From Brachionus manjavacas (lineage: Eukaryota > Rotifera > Eurotatoria > Ploima > Brachionidae): a stretch of DNA of 64,000 nucleotides. Below are positions 44,140 to 55,689 of this stretch, piece after piece. Each line of letters begins with the position of its first letter. The stretch's first letter is position 1. Where the stretch lies: positions 992,001 to 1,056,000 of the forward strand of contig JAHQIY010000004.1 in assembly GCA_019054805.1 (NCBI GenBank). The letters run 5' to 3'. The notes under the pieces were generated by a model. That model was not told the origin of the DNA, searched no databases, and saw nothing but the letters and a program-made list of their open reading frames with translations. A program made the translations under genes and the position numbers.

Positions 44140-44750
44140 CTAATGAGACAGAAATAGTACGAGATCAAGGATTAGTTGTTACGAACAATTCAAAATGGTA
44201 CAATCAAGTCAATGCAGCTGCAAATAGAGGTAATTATGCTTTGGGCTCAATAAGGTGAACAATTAAATTTCAAAATAAGAAAACAGTAACTATATGAAGC
44301 TTTTGCTAAGCCTCACTTGGAGTATGGAGTACAAGTATGGAGTCCACTTCTTAAGAAAGATATAAAAGTCTTAGAGTCAGTTCAAAAATGGTTCTAGAAT
44401 TTAAAAATTGAATTACAAAGAATTTGACTACTTTAGAAAGAATGAGAGGAGATTCGATTGAAATTTTCAAAATTGCCTTAGACATTCCCTTAGTCTTCAA
44501 GAACAGGAAAGTGTTTATGGTCCAGTTCTTGGGCAGCATGAATTTATACTGGAGAAGAAAATGGTAAAAAATTGTGAGCAAAGATATAATATTTTCAGTA
44601 ATAGAATTGTAAATACTTGGAATCAATTAGATGAAAATATTATTAACTCAAAAACTGTAAATGAATGAAAATTCTGGAATCAAGTTTATTTAAATAAAAT
44701 TTTAAATTTTAGTAAAACTCATCATGTTAATTTATAATGATGATTTAACA
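44140..44750 (+). mobile_element. CR1-like LINE C-terminal remnant
   Basis: VRDQGLVVTNNSKWYNQV (thumb), [20 protein letters not shown] (about 44305-44370), LESVQKW, then frames equivalent to RYNIFSNRIVNTWNQLDENI (about 44580-44640). The pattern matches the conserved C-terminal region of CR1-like LINEs, as in the 11.7 and 53.3 kb copies. Multiple stops. Confidence 0.75.
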
Positions 44751-45282
44751 ATGTAAAAGTGTTTACATATTTTTTTCACAGGGAAAATAAGGAATTTTGA
44801 AAAAATTTCACCTTAAAAATTTTTTTGTCAACTGTAATCGAATATTTTCAACTAGAAAATATAGAGCAATTCAAAAAGAGAAATTTTGGCACAAAAAATT
44901 TAATTAATTTTTCAAAAGGTTAAAACAACCTCGAGCAACTTTTGGTCGTCCCTGATAATAACTACAGTTATTGAAGTTATTTAATTGTTTTACACTCTCT
45001 CTGTACTGAATTTGAGAAAACTTTCAAATTCAAAATAAGCATTTGGAATACCAGCCAGAAAAAAGTGACACGAATTGGATTTAATAGGAAAGAATGCCAT
45101 TTTTAAAATTTAATATTTACTTTGTCTTTTTAAAATGACTCGAAAGATTTTCAAAAATTTAATTAAATAAATGAGTACAGGCAGTGTGTTATTTTGTGGA
45201 AAATTTTTCATAGAAAAGTCATATAGAAATGTTATTTTCATGCTTAATCTATTCAATTTAGCTTAATAATTACTAAATATTG
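44751..45282. other. no gene recognised
   Basis: AT-rich; nothing supportable. Confidence 0.5.
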
Positions 45283-45284
45283 TA

Positions 45285-45711
45285 CAGTGCCGATTTGACA
45301 AGTGGATTTCGGGTAATTTTGCGTAAAAATTGGTAAAATAAAAAGGCCAAAAAAAGCTTAATTTTTTGAATTTTTTATTATTTTCTAATAAATTTTGAAA
45401 AAAGTAGTTTCTATTTATTTAATTATTATCAGCGTAATTTATGAAATAAATAATAATTAATAATTAATAATTTATTAATTATTAATTACATTTTACCAAA
45501 AGTTACTTTTTTTTTTCGTAAATTTATGTAAAAAAAGGTAAAAATAAGTTGCTTTTGGTAAAATATAATTAAAAAAATAGAAACTAATTTTTTCAAAATT
45601 TATTAGTAAAAAAAAATTCAAAAAATTGAGATTTTTTTGGGCTTTGCATTTTTACCAATTTTTACGTAAATTTACATAAAATTACCAGAAATTCACTTCA
45701 AATCGGCACTG
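45285..45711. mobile_element. Tc1/mariner-type MITE (427 bp)
   Basis: Inverted ends CAGTGCCGATTTGA(C/A)AAGTG ... with a TTACGTAAATTTTACC-like continuation, flanked by TA (45283-45284, 45712-45713). Long arms fold back around a short AT-rich loop. Non-coding. Shares CAGTGC ends with the elements at 28.3, 30.9 and 41.3 kb. Confidence 0.88.
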
Positions 45712-45713
45712 TA

Positions 45714-46945
45714 AATAATCTTTTTTCAAAAAGATAAGCGAAAAATGGACAGAGATATTGCAATTCTAAAATTATACTAGTCGTATTTGTTTTTTGACAA
45801 ATTGATTAATGTGTTAAAAAATTAAAGTATTAATTTACTTGTTAACAAACAACATTTTTGATTTTTTTCAATGTGTTTTTTCTATTGAATGAAATCTATA
45901 AAATCATTTCAAATAAACGCATTTTTTATGAAATTGAACTTTTCTTTTTTTATTAGCATTCTATGAAAAAAATATCTATTAAATTAATTGATCCCTTATC
46001 TCACCGATTAAAAGTAGCGTATTAGAAAAAAAATTAACAAAAGAACTCAAAAGCCAATATAAGAAAAAAACTTTAGTGGTAAAGTCAATCACTCCAAAAA
46101 ATAAATAAATTCTAAAAACTAAATTTTTGTTTTTTTTTAATTTACGTAAGTTGACTTCATCTATTCCATATGTTAAAGTAGATTCGATTGGAATAATTTT
46201 TTCTATCAAACGAGTATATCCAGGAAATTATTTGAAAAAATCAATTGATCAAATTGACTGGAGCCCGTTAGATCCTTTTCACTTTTTTAATCCATAATTC
46301 ACAACAAATCAAACTAATGAATAAAAAATAATTCCAAAAAACAAAACTTCATTTTTAATTAGGTAAATATTTTTTTAATTTAGATCATTAGATTAGACTT
46401 GGCTGTAATTGACTCTTGAAAATAGACTCTTAAAATAATACACCTTCAATTTAAAATTAATTTTTCATTTGATATATGATTCATTTGAATAGAAGGTCCA
46501 ACAGGCTACAGGTGGTCTACAGATGATTGAAAAGATGCTAAAGAAAGCAGCTTATCTTTTAAGGTTAACAAATAGATCTTGGTTAAAGTTTTATTTCAAA
46601 TGTACAAACTAGTCCAAAATATAGGAAAAATAAATTTCATAAACTTGTCTTTTTTTTCCACAAAAGATTAGGGAACAAAGTCTAAGTCACAAAAATTTAA
46701 GTCAGACTTATGACTTGCACAAAAATTTTTATCAATACCTGCTTCATTTGGACGACTCGAAAGATATTTTTTCAAAATCTGGTTACATTTACAGAGCACA
46801 AAGGTCAAGATTAACGGCCAGGAATTTGGAAGCAACTACTTTATTGGTATCAAATATGGATTTATTAAATTATTGACTTAAAAAAAAAAATTTAAGTTAT
46901 TTACTTGACTTGACTTAAGACTTGTGACTTATACGACTCCAGGTC
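45714..46945. other. no gene recognised
   Basis: AT-rich; a few protein-like scraps only. Confidence 0.5.
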
Positions 46946-46949
46946 TAAT

Positions 46950-47475
46950 AAGGTCTTTCCTTTCAGAGCGATTTTCTTCCGTTGACGTAGAGGGAGAGAA
47001 AAGCATGAATTGTCCGGCCCTGGGTTCCCTTTTATTTACTAATTTCATCAATAAACCGCCTACTAAAAAAAGCAGAATCTAACTTTTTCTACTTTATTTT
47101 TCGACGATCTAGCTACTAATCTAAAAAAATAAGTAAAGGTATACAAAACTACCTTAGTACATTGCAATATTGGCTATTTAAGTGGAGGCTAAAAATGGCA
47201 GCGACCAAAGGTAACTACGGCTAAAGAACTTAATTTTTTAAGCTGGACCAAAACCTGAGGTTTAAAAAACAGATAGAGAAAATGTATACAGAGACTGAAC
47301 ATTGTAAGAATTCTTTCATGGAAGCTAAATAAAAAAACATTAGTAGGAGTTTTTAGATCCTTATTGATGCAAAGTCTAAGTGTGAGTGATGTAGGCATAA
47401 GAATGTACGAGATTAAATCAGATATATTCTTAAAGCTATTATTCACAATCCGTTGATCCAAGGGTGTGCCTAACC
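46950..47475 (+). mobile_element. heavily decayed LINE reverse transcriptase
   Basis: RSFLSERFSSVDVEGEKS, PALGSLLFTNFINKPP (variant of P-x-GSLLF-x-x-FIND), FLYFFDDLATNLKK-like frame, then KNRxRKCIQRLNIVRILSWK and SLLMQSLxxSDVG. Many stops and frameshifts. Confidence 0.55.
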
Positions 47476-48200
47476 ACCGCACATAAAAATAATTTCAACG
47501 CACATTTGAAAAAAAAGTCGGTTTATTTAAAATTTTAAAAATATGAATTTAAGGACTAGAGTAGCTAAAAGCTGTTCCGCCAAAAGAAAATATAACAAAA
47601 CCAAAAAACCAACAGAAAAAAAAGAGAGAATGAAACTATATGACTCTCTCAATGATATTGATAAAGATTTAAAAGGTAATTAAATGGGAAAAAATTAAAA
47701 AATTGGACGCATCTTTTTAAATTCTATATAAAAAACTCTTGTCGCCTGATTTTATTTTATTAAATATTTAAAGACATAATTTTTTTGAATATTTTTTATC
47801 TCGTTAGCACACATTTGAGCGCGTTAGAAAGAAGCGCATTAATAAGTTTTGTATGTGCGTTAAAAAAAAATTTGCGTCCAAAACAAATCCCTCTCTATAT
47901 TTGCACCTATCATTTGGATGTTTCTTAAGTCCAATCTTTACCTGAATGACAATATAGACACTGAGTGTGATCCATAAACACCTTCCTTTTCTTATATATT
48001 TTAGATAATTTTGTATCAGAAAACAGAGATACAACTCAATTCCTAATTATTTGTAATTTTTAATTATTTAATTATTTTTGGTATATCATATAAATGTTGA
48101 AAGGAATATAATATTCTATTTTTTTATTCGAATTTGTTGGGACAATCAAGTCTTCTATCATTCAATAAAAGTATTTTCTAATTTTTAAAAATATTGAACC
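47476..48200. other. no gene recognised
   Basis: AT-rich; nothing supportable. Confidence 0.5.
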
Positions 48201-48204
48201 CAGT

Positions 48205-48303
48205 GAAGAAAGAAAAAAAGAGGTAGACCGGCTGGCTCAAAAACAAAAAAAAAGATCAATCAATCGTTTCAGTTGCTCAAAAAAGACCTAAAAGAAAATA
48301 ATT
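48205..48303 (+). pseudogene. AT-hook tail of a MULE-like protein (copy 2)
   Basis: Frame KKRGRPAGSKTKKKINQSF to a stop, with KKRPKRK in a shifted frame. Almost the same DNA as the tail at 52.87-52.96 kb (KKRGRPAGSKNKPKDQS ... KRPKRK). The R-G-R-P core is an AT-hook. Only this tail is recognisable. It continues at about 48350-48420 with PRERPNGSRPS-like basic sequence, perhaps a second degenerate hook. Confidence 0.55.
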
Positions 48304-48430
48304 GACATTTTTTTATTACATTTTCCTTTTTTTTTTTTAAATAATTTAGGAGGTGGCCCCAGGGAACGTCCGAATGGTTCAAGACCTTCGTTTGAGCCCG
48401 CATTAAAAAGAAAATCAGATAAAAAGTGAT

Positions 48431-48940
48431 TCAATTAAAGCTAAGTTTATCGAATGGAGTTGAAAATCTTATCAAATTAGGGCGTTCTGACAGCATGAAT
48501 TGTTCGATCTCTTTTGCGATCAGCACTTGCTTTGATTTGTTAGACAAAAACTTAAGAAATAAGTTGTTGGCTCTTTCTTCAATGGCTTCTAGCTTAAGTA
48601 TTTTGTGCATGGAACGAATCGGTGTTTTGAGAGGAAAATACTTAATAATACGCAAGAATTTGTTTTGAGTTTTTTGGAGAGAAGAACTTATTTTTTCGGT
48701 CCCACTGTTTAGTATCACGAAGCAGTAATCGAATAAGGATCGGATGAGAGATTTGTACAGCACAAGATTGATTGATAGTGAATTTGACCATTTGAAATTT
48801 TAGTTTTAGACGTTAGTTTGTTTTCAAGATCTTGTAGATGTGGTTTAAACGATAATTTGGGGTCAAGCTTGATACCAAGAAAGGTTGGATTTGCGTCTAA
48901 GGGGATCTCTGAGTTAAGTACTGTAACATTTTCCTATAGT
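48431..48940 (-). mobile_element. LINE family C fragment (RT C-terminus)
   Basis: Minus strand: NPTFLGIKLDPKLSFKPHLQ (about 48840-48890), then LYKSLIRSLFDYCFVILNSG, LQKTQNKFLRIIKYFPLKTP (from 48763), to RFSTPFDKLSFN and stop. An uninterrupted 110-codon frame, but 5'-truncated. Distinct in sequence from families A and B. Confidence 0.8.
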
Positions 48941-49915
48941 TTATATCAAAAAATATTTTTTATCATTTTTGTATAGTAGAAAAAAAATTTTTTTAACAAA
49001 AATAGTTATTATATTATTAATTAAATGTCTCTATTTAGTTATTTTTTATCTCTAATTGTCTTCGTCTTTGTTTCAATTTGTTCACTCTAAAAAAGTTGTT
49101 TTTGTTCTGAGAATCAATAAAAACAACTTTTTAGAACAAAAAAAAACTAATGTATTTTTGGTATGTACATTTAATTTTGTTCAAAATACTTTTTTAAATT
49201 TAAACTGTAAATCGAGAGGTTTAGAGTATTTAAAATACGAAAGCGGAAATTTTAGAATATATGAGATGAATTAATGATTAGAAAAATACACAAATCTCTT
49301 GATTGACAGCGTAAAGTTGAGAGAGTATTTTGAGCAAAAATTAAATATAGATACCAAAAAAGTACAAATATAACCTTAATAAAATTACTTATTTTTTGAA
49401 CTTAATAAAATAAAATAAATTAAGCTAAGTTTCCTTTTGGAAATTTTGACCGAGAGTCCTAAAAAAAAGAGTAAGGTCACTATGTCTTTGTCCGTAATAA
49501 TGCTAAGGCGATTCTCTTTCAAATAATTAGCGGTTGGAGGTTCTAGTCCTTATCATCATCCTGAAAACATGCGATCCGTTAAAAAGCCATTTAGGATTTT
49601 TTTCGCTTTTACTAGTTTTACAAGACAAAAACTATGTCCCAGTGTCCAACTGGTACCTTTGCGTCGGTGGTCGACATCTTATGCATTATTCCTAATACCA
49701 TCCGACCCCGGTCCGTGTTTTGGCATAAGCTTTTTTCTATTGCACTAAAGAGTTTAATTTCAAATATTAAAATGTCTGCAATGTTAAAATTATTTTTTTA
49801 ATTTGAAACGTCGCCTTTTGGTAATTTTTAATTGTAGCAATTGAGAAATCAAATCCCAAATCATTTGACTGAAAAGAAGCTATTCATTCCTAGCCTCGAA
49901 AACTGGTAGAAAAAT
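48941..49915. other. no gene recognised
   Basis: 49560-49740 is less AT-rich but yields no recognisable protein in either strand. Confidence 0.4.
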
Positions 49916-49917
49916 GA

Positions 49918-49990
49918 GACTAAGGAAGGAGTTGTTATTATTTATGAACATGCTAAACAATGGAGGACTGATTGCGGCCATTGAGCCTTC
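49918..49990 (-). mobile_element. LINE reverse-transcriptase relic
   Basis: Minus strand reads LPKEGSMAAISPPLFSMFIN, a degenerate form of the GLPQGSxISPLLFxxFIN motif. Nothing more is preserved. Confidence 0.5.
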
Positions 49991-50540
49991 CTTTGGTAGC
50001 CAAATAGGTCTACATAAAAGCAGATTAAATATTTCATCTTAATCGCTATTTTGGTCACTACACTAAGAACCTTTTAATTTCTGTTTATTGTTTAGTAAAA
50101 GATTAAATAAAAAAAAGTCATTTTTAGACTTAATACTTTTGCGTGCTTGTTGTGAGGTCCAGCTACAGGTCATGTTGTTGTTTTTGTTGTTGTTGAGGCC
50201 AAGCTCGCTGCTAGAAATAGAAAAGCAACGCTTTCAATAACTAAAGCTAGAAAATAGATATATTTCGTCTGTTCTTGTTCAATCTCGAGCACACAACCCA
50301 ATATATATTAGCTCTAGATAGATCATTGGATCTCAATGTAAACTGAATATTCAGTTTAGTTGATTTGTGAGTGTGTGATTGTATGAAGAAGCCAATCTGT
50401 CTAATCGTATCAATCTACACAACATAAACTAAATACGATTAGAATATTATGATAGAGCAAACACTCAAACACATTCGTTTTTGAACGCCTTAGAATAACT
50501 AATTTTCCCATTTTTTTTTCTCCTCTCTTTTTTCTATTGT
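49991..50540. other. no gene recognised
   Basis: Less AT-rich in places (50140-50460), with a palindrome AACTGAATATTCAGTT near 50341. Possibly the 5' flank of the candidate exon that follows. Confidence 0.35.
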
Positions 50541-50545
50541 TGTAG

Positions 50546-50598
50546 CTCTATCCAAAACACACCGAGATATGAAAATATGTTGATTCGAGCTTACGAAG
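50546..50598 (+). CDS. candidate short 5' exon
   Basis: A 53-nt segment between a good acceptor (pyrimidine-rich TTTTTCTATTGTTGTAG) and a consensus donor (GAAG|GTAAGT). It contains ATG at 50577 followed by MLIRAYE and leaves in phase 1. It would be a first coding exon of a plus-strand gene, but no following exon could be identified up to the LINE at 51.36 kb. Speculative. Confidence 0.2.
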
Positions 50599-50599
50599 G

Positions 50600-51345
50600 T
50601 AAGTATCGAATACAAATCAATAATAAACAATCGAGGATTGTTCGTGCATTGCCATTTCTGTTCTAATTAACAATTATTTTCTTAGCCTAGTAGAAAAAAT
50701 TATAATAATGCGAAAATTAATATGCTCTCGTTTGGCTTCTAATTAGATAACTGTTGTTTTTTTTTTCTAGCTTTTTTTGTTGTTCATTCTCTCCTTTGTT
50801 CTTTTCTTAATCCTTCATTTGAAGAGCAAACATGGATAATTGTTCAAACCAGCCTGCTAAACTCCCACTCTCGCTCAAACTGTTTGTGGTCAATCAAATC
50901 CCTGCAGCTAATTAGTAATGTTGACACTGCGAGCATCGCAGATAATCTGGCAGAATGGTAAAAAAGCATCAGTTAGCGGTGCGCATTTTTTCACATAAAT
51001 TAATCTTTGTTTTTTGTTAGTTGTTTTCAAATTAAATAAATGATAAATTAATTATTTAATTTTTGTTTGCTATGTATGCCAAAGTATGCTCAGAATTATC
51101 TGGCATAATTCAATTTTACAAAGCCAAACATGGCACTAACAAGATAAGCGCTCCGTTTGAACCTTCTATTTTTCAGATAGATTCGACTGTTGAATAATTA
51201 TAGGCACAGTTTATCCGTAGGCTAAAAATTAAATGATAGAAAAAATTTTCTTTTTTTATACAATAATGGTTCAAGTAAGGGGTGAAGACCGCTGATTCTC
51301 TCTTCTTCCTTATTTAAAAAATTGTAGAATCATTTAATAGAAAGA
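50600..51345. other. no gene recognised
   Basis: Moderately AT-rich (50820-50990 is GC-richer) without recognisable coding frame. Confidence 0.4.
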
Positions 51346-51354
51346 AGAAAGTTT

Positions 51355-52430
51355 GTTCCCGTTTTTTGATATCTCCAAAGCGTTCGATAGGGTTTGGCAT
51401 GATGGTCTTATTTATAAACTAATAAAAATGAACCTTCCCTCTTCCCTAATACATTGGATTAATTCATTTTTATGTAAATGGTCACATAAGTGATGAATAC
51501 CATATTAATACAGGTGTTCCTCAAGGCTCGGTAATTAGTCCATTACTTTTTAGTTTTTTTATCAATGACATTCCTAAAAGAAATAAAACAAATAGTGAAT
51601 ACTCTCTTCTTTTTGCTGATGACTTGGTTACAATTTATATTTAAAAAAAAAAAGGAAATCTAGAAAATAAGATAAACAAACACTTAGACGAACTAGAAAA
51701 ATGGCTCTTTAAGTGGAAGATGAAAATATCTGTTGAAAAGTCTTGCTTCATTGTCTTCACTAAATATAATAAGGAAAATATGGACTTAAATTAAAAATTT
51801 ATGAAAATAAAATTGAGAGTCAAAAGGAAATAAAGTTTTTAGGCATAAAATTTGATTCAAAATTAACCTTTACCCCAATGGTTGATGAAATAAAACAGCG
51901 TTGTAGTTCAAGGTTGAACTTAATAAAAATATTGTCAAACAAAAAGTGGGGTCTTAATTATTACATACTAGGAGACCCTTATAAATCTTTAATCGGATCT
52001 ATAATTGATTACTCTTTTCCGTGTCTAAACTCATTTTCGGAGACAAACATTAAAAAAATTCAAGTCTTACAAAACTCAGCAGTTCGTTTTATACTTAAAC
52101 TAAAATATGATGCTCCTTCCAATATTTTGCATCATGAGACCTTTAATAAACTTAAATTCTTAACGGTCTCGAATCGACTTTTTGAATTGAGCGAAAGATA
52201 TGTAGCGGGAGGACTGCGTCATTCTGTTCCATTGATTGCCAAGCTGGTTGATGAATATAAAGCGGGTTTTGAATCAAGGTACGTTGAATACCCAACTCTA
52301 TTGTGTAATTGCTATCTTACTATTTCTTCTCTCTTTCCTGAACTGTTCAATACTAAAATACTTTGCACATGTCACCTCTTACAATTTATCAATTTTTAAT
52401 TGTCTTTTTATTATATTTTAACTTAATAAA
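51355..52430 (+). mobile_element. LINE family A' copy
   Basis: FFDISKAFDRVWHDGLIYKL, NTGVPQGSVISPLLFSFFIN, YSLLFADDLVTIYI (stop), [20 protein letters not shown], a frameshift at about 51780, [20 protein letters not shown], then an open frame to 52399 ([36 protein letters not shown]). The 3' end stops at about 52430 without the CTGAAGGAGC tail found in the 20.1-kb copy; MULE-like sequence starts right after. Inactive. Confidence 0.85.
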
Positions 52431-52552
52431 AAGAAAACACCTTTACTGATTCGTTGTTTTTTTTTTCCAATTTTGTTATTAGACATTGAGCGACTGACTT
52501 GAAATTATGTGATTCGGCCAAGACTTGGATACATTTGATTTGATATCTTGAA

Positions 52553-52963
52553 TGGCATCCAAATGCTAAAGACGTGCCATTAGGCGCAAATAGGAAGAAA
52601 GGGAGACCTGGGAAAAATAAGCGAGCACTTGTAGTGCAACCATCTGAACTCCAAGATGAAAATAAAAGTGACGATAAAATGGACGATTCCTTTGAAATAT
52701 ATTTAGACGATGATGATGATGAAAATGATGATGAATCAATGGAAGAAATTACAACAAATGTTTTGGAATCAAGAACACAACATAATGATGAAACTGGCTC
52801 AAGCGATCGTCATGATTTTGTTGTAACAGTATCAGATAATGAAGAAAATATTGATCCTATTGTAGCTGCAAAAAAAGAGGAAGACCAGCTGGCTCAAAAA
52901 ATAAACCAAAAGATCAATCAACCGGGTCTAATACTCATAAAAGACCAAAAAGAAAATAGTTGA
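52553..52963 (+). pseudogene. MULE-like protein C-terminus: AT-hooks and acidic tract
   Basis: WHPNAKDVPLGANRKKGRPGKN (first AT-hook), an acidic middle (FEIYLDDDDDENDDESMEEI), then in a frame shifted by one base KKRGRPAGSKNKPK (second AT-hook) to KRPKRK and TAG. The open frame runs 52574-52963, but the second hook is only seen in the other frame, so a frameshift occurred near 52870. The WHPNAKDVP block matches the minus-strand SWIM fragment at 32.4 kb. No catalytic part is preserved upstream. Confidence 0.6.
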
Positions 52964-53290
52964 TCTTTTTTTCTTTGTTTTTTTTTTTTTTATATCACAG
53001 GTATTATTTATTATATCAGATTGTGTCAATTATATATCAATTTTATTTTTTAGTTTATATCATTTCCGTTAATTTTTATATAATTTTATTTTTTTATTAT
53101 AGCAAAGAATTAAAATATTATAGCACGAAAAAATATAAGTCATTTCAAAAAGAGATTTAAAGCTTTACAGAGTTTATTTATAAATTTTTTTCTTTTTCTT
53201 CGAATTTTGTCAATCCGACTTTTGACACCTTCCATTAACGGAGACTATTACAAAAAAGCAAGACAAAAAATTAAACAATTAAAATAGCAC
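52964..53290. other. AT-rich stretch, nothing recognised
   Basis: Open frame 52960-53160 is F/Y/I/L-rich, random-like. Confidence 0.5.
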
Positions 53291-53299
53291 TTTTTTTCT

Positions 53300-53725
53300 T
53301 TATTTATTTATTTCAACAAACACCTCTTAAAACTAAACACGCCACAAGCCGAGCGAATCGCATAGGTGCAGTTGGAAAAAGTTCAAATTCCCTTGTGCAA
53401 AAACATTAAACTTTTGTACACCTCATTTATCAGACCTAACTTGGAGTATGCAGTAAGCTGTTGGTGCCCGTATCTGGGAAAAGACATATCAGAAATCGAA
53501 AAGGTTCAGCGAAAGGCAACAAAGCTTATTCCAGAGTTATAATCAAAGATATGAACTTAGGAAACATAGCAAAAGTCTTCACAGGGAACAAGTATAGAAT
53601 TGTCTACCAAGATTTAATTTTTTGACTAATAGAGTTGTCAACAACTGGAACAAATTGCCGGAAGATATTTTGAGCGCGAGAAGTGCTCCAAATTGCAGTT
53701 TTTTATACTAATACTACTATTACTC
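53300..53725 (+). mobile_element. CR1-like LINE C-terminal remnant with 3' tail
   Basis: LYTSFIRPNLEYAVSCWCPY (about 53412-53472), IEKVQRKATKLIPEL, then shifted frames ending FNFLTNRVVNNWNKLPEDIL (about 53610-53670) and SAPNCSFL. Terminates near ACTAATACTACTATTACT, a degraded simple-repeat tail like the (ACT)n of the 12.75-kb copy. Inactive. Confidence 0.8.
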
Positions 53726-54052
53726 TTGGGTGATGAAAAAAACATATATATGAAAAAAAAATAAAAGAAAGAAAAATAATGCATAAATTGAAAATTAAAA
53801 TAAAATTTTTAAGAACATTTTATGTGTCAATAATCAATAAGTTTGCTTTTTTTTAAAGGGATTATTTTAGAATCACATGCTTTTGATCAAAATACTTAGA
53901 ATTTGATAAAATAAAGGAAAATTAAATAGAAGAGAATAAAAGAGAAATTTTGGATTAACTCCTTATCTCCAAGGTACTAGTCTAGCTCTCGAGATTGCCA
54001 CCGACACTCTTCTTAACTTCATCTTCGCATTAAAAGTATTTTTTTCTAGAAA

Positions 54053-54593
54053 ATGAGTGATTTGGCAAATAAGCTTAATGAATTAAAATTTAATAGCAAT
54101 AAAAGCTATGTCACTGAATCTCAAAAAAGATTACCACATATAAGCTACCAAGTCCATTTCTTAATACTAACCTTTAATGCAAAAAATCAAAACGAAAATA
54201 AAATAAAATGGCGGTGTACTAACAAAAATTGCTCGTATAAATGCCAAACAAAAAGATGAAGAATAGGTGAATTTTAAGAAATTGTACATACCGAAGTAGC
54301 TCACATTGAAGCTCCTGATACAAAGAAATTGTCTCAATTAGAATATCATTTAGGTATAATGCGTTTTCTAAAACGTTAAAATATCACCCTTTAATATATG
54401 AGCTTATCGACTAGCTTCGTTCATAGTAAAATTTAACTGTAGAAAAAATTATTCAAGCAAAAAGTGGTATAAAATATACGGAAAAACCTCATTATCTTAA
54501 ATTAGATGAGAGAATAAAGGAAATTCTAAGCAATTATAATAGAAACAATTTTGATGATTTTTTTGATAGTTTAGCTTCAACTATTGACTATTA
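54053..54593 (+). pseudogene. FLYWCH-like N-terminal fragment of a MULE-type protein
   Basis: ATG at 54053: MSDLANKLNELKFNSNKSYV, then KIKWRCTNKNCSYKCQT, a W-x-C-x4-C finger like FLYWCH domains, then a stop and in a shifted frame EIVHTEVAHIEAPDTKKLSQ (the H-x-H position of the finger). Further frames (PHYLKLDERIKEILSNYNRN about 54488-54545) are protein-like but broken. Second finger-bearing relic besides 8.3 kb. Confidence 0.5.
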
Positions 54594-55355
54594 ATAAAAT
54601 TTTGATTAATTGATTTATTGATTAACTTTTTTGTAAATCTTAAAAAATTTTTTCTGAACTTGCTATTTTGATTAATTAAATAAATTTCAGCTTATTATTT
54701 TTACAATTTCAAGCTTAATCGACAGGCTAGTGTCCTATTGAGTATTTGGAAACTCCATTTATCTGAGTAAATAAAAAAAAATAAAGAAATTTTATAAAAA
54801 TAAAATTAAGTAACAAAAATTAATTAATTTTTCTTAAAAAGCAAAAAAACAAAACTTGAAGTTAAAAGTTGAAAATTTACGAAAAAAAAGAATTTTGAAA
54901 CAGCAAAATTCAGTAAAGCTTAAAAAATTTTGGGGAAAATCAATAAAAATTTGGGAAAAAAATCTATAAAATGAAATAAAGGTGATGCTTTTAATTAAAT
55001 AATTTAATTTTTGTAAATTACATTATAGATAATAATGCCTTTTATCAATGATGTTATAAATATACCTTTAATTTCCAAGTATTTTTCAAAATCTTTTGTG
55101 CGGTAAAAAGCGATGGTCTCATTTAAATTATTTAGGCATTTTTCTCTTATTATATTTTGTAATTCTTAAGTCTTCTTGAAAAAATTATTAAAAGATCCTA
55201 TTATAAGATGTTTTTTTTGATTTTTTTGAAAAGTTGATTTCGTTAGTAATTAAAAAACAGGATACTATCTAGCTATAAAACCAATTATTTAAAATAAAGC
55301 ATTAAAAACATTTTAATGAACTTTTTATTTTTTTAAAACATTTTTTCTAAGATTT
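54594..55355. other. no gene recognised
   Basis: AT-rich; nothing supportable. Confidence 0.5.
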
Positions 55356-55359
55356 TTTA

Positions 55360-55686
55360 AATTTTACTGAATTTTACGGTTTTGAAATCCGTCGTTTACA
55401 TATATTTACCTAAAAATCGGTAACTTTTTTTCTCAATTTTTTTTTAATTTATTTAATTTACTGAATAATGATTTAAATAATGAATAATGTAAAATATGGC
55501 ATTTTTGTTTTTAAGTAATTTTTCTACATTTTTGTATACTAACCAAAATTTTCGTAATTTTTTCGTAATTTTACCTTTTCTTACATGTGTATTTTTTCGA
55601 AAAATTACAGAAATTTACTAATTTTTACGTAAACTTTCAAAAAATTACGTAAAATTACCAAAAACCCTAGTATCAAATCAGCACTG
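55360..55686. mobile_element. Tc1/mariner-type element end (right side)
   Basis: Ends TATCAAATCAGCACTG followed by TA (55687-55688), preceded by TTACGTAAAATTACCAAAAA. Read inward from the end this gives CAGTGCTGATTTGATA... GTTTTTGGTAATTTTACGTAA, matching the termini of the Tc1 relic at 25.3-26.1 kb. No convincing left end found. Confidence 0.55.
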
Positions 55687-55689
55687 TAT

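Noticed and set aside
49560-49740. Less AT-rich block as a possible exon
   Set aside because: No frame on either strand gives a recognisable or uninterrupted protein.
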